Shown piece by piece: positions 7,986 through 16,222 of a stretch of 64,000 nucleotides of DNA (its first letter is position 1; every line of letters starts with the position of its first letter). Source of the stretch: Myxococcales bacterium (GTDB lineage: Bacteria > Myxococcota_A > Polyangia > Palsa-1104 > JAEUJZ01); NCBI GenBank assembly GCA_016794505.1, contig JAEUJZ010000102.1:1-64000 (forward strand), written 5' to 3'. Made by a program: the position numbers and the translations under genes. Below the pieces are notes generated by a model. That model had not been told where the DNA came from. It did no database searches and saw only the letters and a program-made list of their open reading frames with translations.

Positions 7986-8578
7986 GGGAGTGCCCGTGCC
8001 ATGTCTTGGTACTCATCGAGGGAGGCGCGCAGCTTTTCTAAAGCATAACGCATTCGACTCTTGACCGTGTTCTCTGAGATGCCGATGACATCGGCGATTT
8101 CTTTGAACGACAGATCTGCCGATTCGCGCATCAAGAACACTTCGCGTTGGTCCTCGGGGAGCTCGTCGATAGCGTGCTCCAATCGGGCTCGCAGCTCACG
8201 GCTGACCGCCTCACGATCAACGGCCAGTCCCTTATCGGCCGTGCGGTCAAGAAGGCTGTGTCCTTCTTCGTCTTGTGCGTCGAGGCTCTGCGTCTTTCGG
8301 TGCTTGCGTCGCCGACTGGCGTCGATGCACAGGTTGCGAGCGAGCGTGAACAGCCACGTCGTAAACTTGGACCGTGGCTCGTACGTGGCTGCCTGCTTGA
8401 CGACGCGCAGGAACGTCTCCTGCGTCAGATCCTCGGCCTGCGCCGAGTTGTACGTCCCGACCGAGCGCAGCACAAAGTCATAGACGCTCTGGCGGTGTCG
8501 CTGCAGCAGGATTTCAAAGGCCCGGACATCGCCGGCCCGGAAGCGCAACATCAGCGATTCGCTGGCGTCCGTGTACAC
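7982..8578 (-). CDS. ECF-type RNA polymerase sigma factor
   Basis: A 198-residue sigma-70 family protein of ECF type. Region 2 includes RHRQSVYDFVLR, AEDLTQETFLRVVKQA and KFTTWLFTLARNLCID (-10 recognition and core binding). Region 4 has DELPEDQREVFLMRESADLS and the helix-turn-helix FKEIADVIGISENTVKSRMR. I chose the GTG at 8578 because GAGG lies about 7 bases upstream and the protein then starts like other ECF factors; an ATG at 8644 in frame would add 22 residues. It forms a two-gene operon with the anti-sigma-like gene and is divergent from the kinase at 8786. Confidence 0.9.
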   Translation of the reverse strand: MYTDASESLMLRFRAGDVRAFEILLQRHRQSVYDFVLRSVGTYNSAQAEDLTQETFLRVVKQAATYEPRSKFTTWLFTLARNLCIDASRRRKHRKTQSLDAQDEEGHSLLDRTADKGLAVDREAVSRELRARLEHAIDELPEDQREVFLMRESADLSFKEIADVIGISENTVKSRMRYALEKLRASLDEYQDMARALP

Positions 8579-8785
8579 CAAAGACCTCAGAATCCACGAG
8601 GCGGTTCGAGCCCGATATGGTATCTCACACGCGTACACGTACAAAGCCTTTTCCTCTGCGATTCGTTTGCAGCTGCGGCCTCAATCCATGGACATTCAAG
8701 CCGGCACAAGGACGGCCTGCCTTCGTCGATCAACGCACGATGCGGGCGCTCGGTCTGAGTGCGGCGGCGGTCGCGAGGGCGGCAC

Positions 8786-9739
8786 ATGAGCCGCGAGGCT
8801 GGCCCTTCTTTGCGGCACGACGCTGCCGTGCAGCGTAGCTCCACCCGACCCGGCGCAGAGTCGGGCGCTGTGGCAACGCACCTGGCTCCCGCCTCTGGGT
8901 TGCCGATCGCTGAGGTCGCCGGGTGTCCTCTGGTCGCTGAGCTTTCGTCGGGGGGCCACGCTGTCGTCTATCGCGCCTGGCAGCCCTTGCTCCGTCGCTA
9001 TGTCGCCATCAAGGCTCTGACCAGCGAGGCGCAGGCCGATCCGGCTCTGCTCCATGGGTTTCTGCGCGAAGCACGCCTATTGGCTCGCTTTGCTCATCCC
9101 AACCTGCCCCAGGTTCATGATCTGGTCTCGGCGCATGGCGGCTGGTTTCTAATTCTGGAGCTCTGCATCGGCCTGGATCTGCTCGATGTGCTGGAACAGC
9201 AGCCATGCCTGCCAGAGGCGTTTGCGCTCGCCATCTTTTCGCAAGCAGCGCGGGCCTTGGCTCATGTCCATGCGCACGGTGTTGTCCATGGCGATATCAA
9301 GCCGGCCAACTTGATCCTGACCCGCCAGGGGTTGGTGAAGTTGGTCGACTTCGGACTTTCGCGGCAGGCAGGGGACCCGGCTACATCCCCGTCGCGGACG
9401 ACGCCGGCATATCGCAGCCCCGAACAGGAACAAGGGTCCGATGGCTTCCTGGATGCGCGATCGGATCAGTACGCGCTGGCTCTTGTGCTGCAACAGATGC
9501 TGACAGGACAAAAGAGCCGCCGCCTGCTGTCGTCCGCCGCAGGTGCGTCCATTCCCGCAGCCGTGCAGAGCCTGCTTGCGCGCTGTCTTCGCGAGGTTCC
9601 CGACGAGCGCTATGCCAGCATGGAGGACGTTGTGGCCGCCTGTGAGTCGCTGACTGGGCCCGCCGCTTTGCGACGCGAGAGAGAGCAGGTGCAGGCCCTC
9701 GTGACGCTGCTGCAACAGCCGACAGCACACGCACCGTAG
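8786..9739 (+). CDS. Serine/threonine protein kinase (non-RD)
   Basis: A 317-residue soluble Hanks-type kinase with little beyond the catalytic domain. It has a glycine loop variant (SSGGHAVVYRA), the beta-3 lysine in YVAIKAL, an HGDIKPANL catalytic loop, DFG (LVDFGLSR), and TPAYRSPEQ with DARSDQYALALVL for the APE and F-helix regions. The usual HRD arginine is Gly, so this is a non-RD kinase in which activation-loop phosphorylation may matter less. I chose the ATG at 8786, which follows GAGGG by 6 bases, over an in-frame GTG at 8759. There is no membrane helix or sensor domain. It is divergent from the ECF operon, with about 200 bp between, so the two may share control; this is inference. 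Confidence 0.9.
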   Translation: MSREAGPSLRHDAAVQRSSTRPGAESGAVATHLAPASGLPIAEVAGCPLVAELSSGGHAVVYRAWQPLLRRYVAIKALTSEAQADPALLHGFLREARLLARFAHPNLPQVHDLVSAHGGWFLILELCIGLDLLDVLEQQPCLPEAFALAIFSQAARALAHVHAHGVVHGDIKPANLILTRQGLVKLVDFGLSRQAGDPATSPSRTTPAYRSPEQEQGSDGFLDARSDQYALALVLQQMLTGQKSRRLLSSAAGASIPAAVQSLLARCLREVPDERYASMEDVVAACESLTGPAALRREREQVQALVTLLQQPTAHAP

Positions 9740-9794
9740 GTCCAGTGGGTCGGCCTTTATCGGGCAAAATCCGCAGCTTGGCCGGAAAATCGCT

Positions 9795-12671
9795 GTGATA
9801 GAGTGGGAACTTGTGACTCGTTCTTTAAGTCCGTTGGGCGGACGAAAGGACCTGCCCAGCCGACGGACGCCGCGCTTGCCCGAGCCGGGCTGGCTGCGGC
9901 GTTTTTGGGGGCGCGCTCTGGCCGGCCTGGTGCTGCTGGTGCTCGCGGCGGTGGTGCTGGTTCCGCTGGCAGGTGCCTACGTCGTCGAGCGGATGATCAT
10001 TCCGCGCTTGGCCGCACGCTACGGCGTCGAGCTTCGACTGGCTGAGGCGCGCATCCGCCCGACGCGGGTCTTGCTTCGCGGCCTGATTGTGCGCGTGCCT
10101 GGCCGGGCTGATCCCTTGACCTGTCCGCGCGCCGAAGTCCACTTTCGCCCCCTGTCCCTGCTGCGAGGCCAGGTCGAGGTCACCGAGGTCGTCATCGATC
10201 GTCCGCTGATCCAGCTGGTTCGCGGGGGGGACGAAGACAATGTCTCGGATCTGCTGAACCGCCTGCGTGCTCCATCGACGGCGCAGAATGAGCCGGGATC
10301 GCGTCGACGGCTGAGCGGGCCGCAGACCTTGGTTCTGCAGTCGGCCGAGGTGGATGTCCACGACGAGCTAGGCAGCGTGCATATCGGCGGCGTGGATGCT
10401 CGCATTGCCCGCAGCGGGGCCAGCCAGGTGACGCTGCATGACAGCGGTGCTGAGGTTGCCGGCGGAGCCAGCGCTCGTGCCACTCGTGTCATCGTGCGCT
10501 GGACGAGTACGGGCCGCTTCATCCCTCCCGGACTGCCTGAGATCGAAGTATTCGGGGCGGCTATCGTACCGTGGCGTCGCTTGGCCATGACGGGCATCAG
10601 CGGCACCATCCGTCCCGACGCGGCGGAGCCAACGCGAGCTGTCATCGCCCTTTCGGGGGGCTATGGCGGCGTGGATCGCGAGCTATGGCAGGCCCGTGGC
10701 TGGGTTCGCCCCGACGGAAACGGCAGCCTGCGCAGCCAGCGCGGCGCCGAAGCCGAGCTGTCCTTGCTCGCGCAGCGGTTTCGTTTGTCGTCGCTGGAGC
10801 CGATTCTTAAAGACACACCGATCATCGACGCCGACCAGACCGAGGTCGATGCCAGCCTAGAGCTGAAGTTCGCGCAGCGGGCACTCGACTTCAATGGCTC
10901 GTTCCACATGGCGGGCCTGTCCATCTATACCCCGCGGCTGGTGGCCGAACCCGTGCGCGATCTGGGCTTCGACGTCAGTGCGCGCGGCCGAATTGATCTG
11001 AAGGCGCGGCGTTTCCGTCTGGAAAAGGCCAGCGTCAGCTGGAACGGCGCAACGGCCGAGCTAGATGGTGAAGCAGAAGCCCAGCCCGCCGGTCGCGAGC
11101 CTGTGAGTGCAGCGCAGGCCCCGGCGGCGCTTCCGGCTGGTCCTGCGACGGGAACCGGCACCGCAACCCCGCCCGCAGCCGCCACAGGCCGGGGCTGGCG
11201 CGAGCGCTGGCGTACCGTCAACTTGCACCTCAGCGTGCCGCCGATCGCGTGCCAGGCGCTTCTTGACTCGCTGCCCGACGCGATTGTGCCCCGCATCCGC
11301 GACTTCAAGCTGGGTGGAACGTTTACGACGGATGTTCGCCTGTTCGTCGACTTCGCCAAGCTGATGAAGCTGCCGCCGGCTCGCGATCCCAACACGCTTG
11401 AAGAAGAAGAAGGCGGCGACGCCTCGCCTCCGCCGCCGCCGGCTGTGACCAAGCCCAAGGCTGTACGCAACGGAGCAAATGGTGCGCCTGGGGTCGCCGC
11501 CAAGGATCCCAAAGATGATCCGGTCCAGCTAAGTGGCAAGGTCGGCATCGACGGCTGCAAGGTGTTAGAGGCACCCAAAGAGATGCTCGCTTCGCGCTTG
11601 CTTGCGCCGTTTGAGCACTCGGTCTTGATCGAAGCGGATCGTGAGCTGCGCTTTGTCATCGGCGACGAGAATCCCGACTTTGTGACCTATGACCAGATCT
11701 CGCCGCACCTGATCAACTCGATCATGACCACCGAGGACAACGGCTTTCTGCGGCATCGCGGATTCATCCTGCCGGAGTTCCGCAGCGCGCTGCAGTCGAA
11801 CCTAGAGCGCGGCTATTTCCGTCTGGGTGCGTCGTCGATCACCATGCAGATGGTCAAGAACGTGCTCCTGTCGCGCGAAAAGACGCTGTCGCGAAAGCTG
11901 CAAGAGCTGTTCTTGACGTGGTATCTCGAAAACTACCTCACCGACGATGCAGAGATGCTCAAAGCCATCATCAAAGGCATGTCGCCCAGTCAGTTTTGGC
12001 TGACCAAGCTGCAGAAAAATGCCGCGGCCGCCAAAGAGGCAGCCGCCGCAGCAGCGGTGGCGGCAGGGCAGCTCATCGCCAGCGATCCAGCGACGGGGGG
12101 GACACCTGGGGCTCCGGTGACGGCGGCGCAGGCCTATAGCCCACTTCGCGATATCAACCCGATCAAGCGTCGCATTCTAGAGATCTACTTCAACGCCATC
12201 GAGTTCGGTCCGTACCTGTATGGCATCGGCAAAGCGGCGCGGCATTACTTCGGCAAGCCGGCCAAGGACTTGACGCCCCGCGAGGCGGCCTGGTTTTCGT
12301 CGATCCTGCCGAATCCCAAGCGCCGCTACATCCACTTCTGCAAGGGGGCTCCCGACGAGAAGTGGGAAAAGTACATCGATCGCATCGTGCGCCGGAATCA
12401 TGAACGAGGTCGCTTGACCGACGAGGAATTCGCGGTGGCGATGCAGGATCGTTTGATCTTTGACCGCGCCGAAGCACTGCCGGAAAAAGACTGCGTTGCG
12501 CTGATCACGCGCTTGACCGAGCAGGCCCCACCTGCGATTCCAGGGCTGACCATGGCGACGGGCGGATCGACGCCAGTCCCGGCTCCGCTGCCGCCCCCGC
12601 CGCCGATGAGGTTGCCGCCGCCCCCGCCGTGGGCAGAAGACGAAGTCCACACGCGCAAGAAGACTCCATAA
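9795..12671 (+). CDS. AsmA-like/GT51 peptidoglycan glycosyltransferase fusion
   Basis: A 958-residue inner-membrane protein. A single N-terminal helix (about 37-60, LAGLVLLVLAAVVLVPLAG) is followed by an AsmA/DUF748-like beta-rich region (about 65-600). The C-terminal 330 residues are a GT51 transglycosylase: MTTEDNGFLRHRGF carries the catalytic Glu near 647, then GASSITMQMVKN, LSRKLQELFLTWYLE and ILEIYFNAIEFG. There is no transpeptidase domain, so it would polymerise glycan strands only, as MtgA does. An Ala-rich insertion of about 60 residues splits the GT51 domain before ILEIYFN, and the C-terminus is Pro-rich. The start is uncertain: the GTG at 9795 and the GTG at 9813 (after GGGAA) are both possible. 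The PIN-PhoH gene follows after 14 bp, suggesting an operon. Confidence 0.85.
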   Translation: MIEWELVTRSLSPLGGRKDLPSRRTPRLPEPGWLRRFWGRALAGLVLLVLAAVVLVPLAGAYVVERMIIPRLAARYGVELRLAEARIRPTRVLLRGLIVRVPGRADPLTCPRAEVHFRPLSLLRGQVEVTEVVIDRPLIQLVRGGDEDNVSDLLNRLRAPSTAQNEPGSRRRLSGPQTLVLQSAEVDVHDELGSVHIGGVDARIARSGASQVTLHDSGAEVAGGASARATRVIVRWTSTGRFIPPGLPEIEVFGAAIVPWRRLAMTGISGTIRPDAAEPTRAVIALSGGYGGVDRELWQARGWVRPDGNGSLRSQRGAEAELSLLAQRFRLSSLEPILKDTPIIDADQTEVDASLELKFAQRALDFNGSFHMAGLSIYTPRLVAEPVRDLGFDVSARGRIDLKARRFRLEKASVSWNGATAELDGEAEAQPAGREPVSAAQAPAALPAGPATGTGTATPPAAATGRGWRERWRTVNLHLSVPPIACQALLDSLPDAIVPRIRDFKLGGTFTTDVRLFVDFAKLMKLPPARDPNTLEEEEGGDASPPPPPAVTKPKAVRNGANGAPGVAAKDPKDDPVQLSGKVGIDGCKVLEAPKEMLASRLLAPFEHSVLIEADRELRFVIGDENPDFVTYDQISPHLINSIMTTEDNGFLRHRGFILPEFRSALQSNLERGYFRLGASSITMQMVKNVLLSREKTLSRKLQELFLTWYLENYLTDDAEMLKAIIKGMSPSQFWLTKLQKNAAAAKEAAAAAAVAAGQLIASDPATGGTPGAPVTAAQAYSPLRDINPIKRRILEIYFNAIEFGPYLYGIGKAARHYFGKPAKDLTPREAAWFSSILPNPKRRYIHFCKGAPDEKWEKYIDRIVRRNHERGRLTDEEFAVAMQDRLIFDRAEALPEKDCVALITRLTEQAPPAIPGLTMATGGSTPVPAPLPPPPPMRLPPPPPWAEDEVHTRKKTP

Positions 12672-12685
12672 CCCACAAGGACTGC

Positions 12686-14050
12686 ATGCAGAAGCATTTC
12701 GTCCTCGACACCAACGTCCTTTTGCACGACCCGCTGGGGATGTTCCAGTTCGCCGACAACATCGTCGTCATTCCCATCGTCGTTCTGGAAGAAGTCGATC
12801 AGTTCAAAAAAGAGCTCTCGGATCGCGGCCGCAGCGCCCGCGAGGTCTGCCGCAGGCTCGACGAGCTGCGCGAGCAAGGGCACTTGGCCGATGGCGTGCC
12901 GCTGAAAAATGGCGGCCTGCTGAAGGTCGCGATTGCCACGGCCGATCTGCCGACGACGCTGTCGAACATGCGGCCTGGCCACAGCGCCGACAACATGATC
13001 CTGGCGACGGCGCTGCGCGTGCGCGACAGCAACCCCGGCACGCCCACGATCCTGGTGACCAAAGACGTCAACCTGCGGATTCGCGCCGACGCCCTGGGGC
13101 TTTCGGCCGTCGACTACGACGTCGAGCGCATCACGATTGAAGAGCTCTACTCAGGCTGTGCTGACATCACCGTGGGCAGCGACGTCATCAACGCGTTCTA
13201 TCAAGAAGGGCGCCTGTCGCTCGATGCGCTGAAGACGGCGGCGGCAGACTATCCGCGTGCCGTGTACATGAACGAGTACTTGCTCTTGCGCAGCCGCGAT
13301 AACCCGTCGCAGACGGCGCTGGGGCGGGCCGATACGGCGCAGAACACTCTTCTGCCCACGCGCAAGCTGCGCGAAGGCGTATGGGGCGTGCGACCGCGCA
13401 ACAAAGAACAGCACTGCTTGCTGGATCTGTTGCTGAACGACGACATCAAGCTGGTGACGCTCGTCGGAAAAGCCGGCACCGGAAAGACGCTTCTGGCCAT
13501 CGCGGCGGGCCTGCAAAAGGTCACGGAAGAGCGCGTCTATCACAAGCTGCTCGTGTCTCGTCCGATCTTTCCGCTGGGTCGCGACATCGGCTTTCTGCCC
13601 GGCACCGTCGAAGAAAAGCTGAACCCATGGATGCAGCCGATCTATGACAACGTCGAGTTTCTGCTGAACCTGTCGCAGCCTAGCGGCAACGGCCAGCGCG
13701 ATCGACGGCAGGGGCAGTCGCATCAAGACTTGGTCGACATGGGGCTGATGGCCATCGAGCCGCTGACGTACATCCGCGGTCGCTCGATCCCCAATCAGTT
13801 CATGATTGTCGACGAGGCGCAGAACCTGACCCCGCACGAGGTCAAGACGATCATCACCCGCGTCGGCGACAACACCAAGATCGTCCTCACGGGCGACCCG
13901 TATCAGATCGACAACCCCTATGTCGATGCCAGCAACAACGGCCTGACGACCGTGGTCGAGCGCTTCAAAGGTCGCGCCTTGGCCGGCACGATCACGCTGG
14001 TCAAGGGCGAGCGCTCACCGCTGGCCGAGCTTGCGTCCAACCTCTTGTAG
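12686..14050 (+). CDS. PhoH-family ATPase with N-terminal PIN domain (YlaK/PhoH2-like)
   Basis: A 454-residue protein. Residues 1-130 are a PIN-like nuclease domain (FVLDTNVLLHDP with the first acidic residue, VLEEVDQFK, DNMILATAL, LVTKDVNLRIRA). Residues about 230-454 are the PhoH NTPase, with Walker A VGKAGTGKTLLAI, Walker B FMIVDEAQNL, and LTGDPYQID as sensor. Known PIN-PhoH proteins act as RNA-unwinding and cleaving ATPases, so RNA processing or decay is the expected role. I chose the ATG at 12686, which follows AAGGA by 5 bases; an upstream in-frame start at 12629 would overlap the previous gene. It is 14 bp downstream of the GT51 gene. Confidence 0.92.
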   Translation: MQKHFVLDTNVLLHDPLGMFQFADNIVVIPIVVLEEVDQFKKELSDRGRSAREVCRRLDELREQGHLADGVPLKNGGLLKVAIATADLPTTLSNMRPGHSADNMILATALRVRDSNPGTPTILVTKDVNLRIRADALGLSAVDYDVERITIEELYSGCADITVGSDVINAFYQEGRLSLDALKTAAADYPRAVYMNEYLLLRSRDNPSQTALGRADTAQNTLLPTRKLREGVWGVRPRNKEQHCLLDLLLNDDIKLVTLVGKAGTGKTLLAIAAGLQKVTEERVYHKLLVSRPIFPLGRDIGFLPGTVEEKLNPWMQPIYDNVEFLLNLSQPSGNGQRDRRQGQSHQDLVDMGLMAIEPLTYIRGRSIPNQFMIVDEAQNLTPHEVKTIITRVGDNTKIVLTGDPYQIDNPYVDASNNGLTTVVERFKGRALAGTITLVKGERSPLAELASNLL

Positions 14051-14275
14051 CGTCGCCTCGTAACGCCCGTTTCTCCTTCGTTCCCGACGGTTCTGCTGCG
14101 CGCTGTTGCCTGCTGGCGCTTTGATCCGCTCGCCGGCATTGCGCCATCTTGTTCTCCATCCACGCTTGGTCCATAGTGCGCGCGTCGCGGTTTCTGGCGT
14201 CGCTGTGTCGCGATCCACCGCGCAGGTTTTTCGCACGGACCAACCCATCCCTCTTCATCACAAGGAAGCGCCCCG

Positions 14276-15244
14276 ATGAGCCATCGCACGTCCTTGACCT
14301 TTGCCGAGTCTCTCGAATCCACCCTTTCGCGCTTGAGCGAGCGCCAGCGCAGCCTGCTTGCGACATCGGGCACGTTGGCTGGCGTGCTTGGCTTCACCGG
14401 GCCCGCGCTGACGGGCTGCGATCCGGCACCGGCCGACGAAGCCGCGGCGCGTACACAGGACGTCATCGCCAACGGACAGACCGACTGGGCCCAGCGCATG
14501 GGTGTGCGCGACCGCAACATGGTTCGCTACTACCGCGAGTTTTGGCGCGAGTTTTCCGGCAGCGGTCGCTATGGCTATAGCGGCGTCACGGTCTTTATCA
14601 AGCTGCGTGTGCAGCCTGTCGCAGGTGCCGATCTTTCGTACAAAAAAGTCGGCGTCGTCTATCGCGAGGTCGGCAACCCCACTCCGGTGACCGTCCCAGG
14701 GTACTACTTCGCGCGCATGCCGGATGGCGCCGAAGAGTGGCACGTGCCCGTGACCAGCCGCTTGCGCCAAGGCACGTTTACGCTCAACGCCTGGTACGAA
14801 GACGGCAAATACGGCCGCTGGTACGACGACAACAACGGCGAGCTTTACGCGATCAGCTGGAACGGCGAGTCGGGAGACTTCGTCACCGTGCGTCCCGACT
14901 ACGCAGCCACCAGCGCCAAGTTCACGACGACCGGCGTCAAGGGACCGCTTGCCTTTTCGATCATCGATCTCGATTACGACAAAGATCTGCGTCTTGAGTG
15001 GTCCACCGATGACTGGAAGACCAAGACGATCTTTGGCATGGGCAGCCCCGGTGAAAAGAACAAGCTGCGCTGGGAAAGCAACCAGGGCATCGACTTTGAT
15101 CGCTGGGTGATCGACCTCGACATTCCCGGCAGCTTTGCCAGTTTTCGCTATCGCTTGGTGTACAAGCACGGCGTGGTGGCGGGGGCCGATCCGGTGGAAT
15201 TCGTCGGTGGCGGCAGCGCGGGATACTTCATGCCCAAGACCTAA
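14276..15244 (+). CDS. Lipoprotein with CBM21/starch-binding-like modules
   Basis: A 322-residue protein. After a hydrophilic 29-residue lead comes a hydrophobic segment ending in a lipobox (ALTGC, Cys48), so it is probably a lipoprotein. The body seems to hold two beta-sandwich repeats: the first has KKVGVVYREVG then GRWYDDNNGELYAISW, the second KDLRLEWSTDDWKTK then FRYRLVYKHG. The aromatic and DNN pattern recalls CBM21-type starch-binding modules, but similarity is weak by eye. The next two genes encode a PHP phosphoesterase and a GH13-radical SAM fusion, so surface binding of an alpha-glucan is a fair guess. The start ATG follows CACAAGGAAGC, a good ribosome site. Confidence 0.55.
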   Translation: MSHRTSLTFAESLESTLSRLSERQRSLLATSGTLAGVLGFTGPALTGCDPAPADEAAARTQDVIANGQTDWAQRMGVRDRNMVRYYREFWREFSGSGRYGYSGVTVFIKLRVQPVAGADLSYKKVGVVYREVGNPTPVTVPGYYFARMPDGAEEWHVPVTSRLRQGTFTLNAWYEDGKYGRWYDDNNGELYAISWNGESGDFVTVRPDYAATSAKFTTTGVKGPLAFSIIDLDYDKDLRLEWSTDDWKTKTIFGMGSPGEKNKLRWESNQGIDFDRWVIDLDIPGSFASFRYRLVYKHGVVAGADPVEFVGGGSAGYFMPKT

Positions 15245-15283
15245 GCGGTCGCGCAGATGTGAAAAAAGGCGCGGGCCCGGCTG

Positions 15284-16222
15284 ATGTGGATCGCCACCGA
15301 TCTTCACGCGCACACCCACTTTTCCGACGGGGTTTATCGCCCGGAAGACGTCGTGCGGGATCGCGCGGGCGCGGGGCTTTCGCTGATCGCGATCAGCGAT
15401 CACGACATGCTGGCTGGCGTAAGACGGGCGGCTGCGGCCGCGCAGCAAGCGGGCCTGTGTCTGGTTCCAGCGATGGAGGCGACGGCGTTTTTTCACTTCG
15501 GGCAGAGCCACGCCGAGCAGGTCCACATCCTCGCTTATTTCCCGCCGCGCATGCTGCTGGGCGAGCGCTTGGAGCAGACGTTTTTATATCGCCGTGGACT
15601 GCGCGTGCAGAGCCGCTGGCGTGACTTCATCTGCACCTGGATCGACGAGCTTCAGGCAGACGATCGGCGCGCTCTGTGCGCCTCTGATCCGCGCGATCCC
15701 GCCGATGTGCCCTTGCTCTTGCGGTCCGCGGCAACCTTTCCGGGACTGCAGATCCTCATCCATCGCATCGTCGCGCGCCGGCCGCAGATTTTCCGTCACT
15801 TCATCCGCAGCCACGTTCGCTTCTGGGAAGAAGATCGCGCATTGTTCGGCTGGGCCCCCGAGGATCTGATCGATGCCATTCGCGCCGATGGAGGCATTGA
15901 TGTCGTCGCCCATCCCGCACGCTATCGCGACAAAGAACGGCTGGCGCGTGTGCTGCTGGGCGCAAGTGGAGTCGAGGCCTATACCTCGCGCCATCGTCCA
16001 GACTGGGCTGCGCAGTTTCGTCAATTCGCCGAGTCGCACGGCAAGCTGTGGACGGCATCCACCGACGATCATCAGAAGCCGGGCACACCCTATGCGCCGC
16101 CGCCCAGCCCGATGCCGGCGGCGTTCGTCGAGCGCTTGCTCGATCAGCCCCTTTCGGCGTTTCCCGCGCTGCGAGTGCATGCCCAGCCGCCGACCGCTCT
16201 CTGTGAGGAGCCGACCCCGTGA
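15284..16222 (+). CDS. PHP-domain metal-dependent phosphoesterase
   Basis: A 312-residue protein with the PHP metal-site motifs: DLHAHTHFSDG (residues 6-16), AISDHD near 38, EAT near 64, DVVAHPARY near 208, and STDDHQKPG near 260 for the last His. Family members (YciV/RNase AM-like and histidinol-phosphatase-like) hydrolyse phosphoesters in a tri-metal site; the substrate here is unknown. The middle (about 95-190) carries an unusual helical insert rich in Arg. Its stop overlaps the GTG start of the GH13-radical SAM gene (GTGA, 16219-16222), so the two are translationally coupled, which argues for a shared pathway. Confidence 0.85.
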   Translation: MWIATDLHAHTHFSDGVYRPEDVVRDRAGAGLSLIAISDHDMLAGVRRAAAAAQQAGLCLVPAMEATAFFHFGQSHAEQVHILAYFPPRMLLGERLEQTFLYRRGLRVQSRWRDFICTWIDELQADDRRALCASDPRDPADVPLLLRSAATFPGLQILIHRIVARRPQIFRHFIRSHVRFWEEDRALFGWAPEDLIDAIRADGGIDVVAHPARYRDKERLARVLLGASGVEAYTSRHRPDWAAQFRQFAESHGKLWTASTDDHQKPGTPYAPPPSPMPAAFVERLLDQPLSAFPALRVHAQPPTALCEEPTP

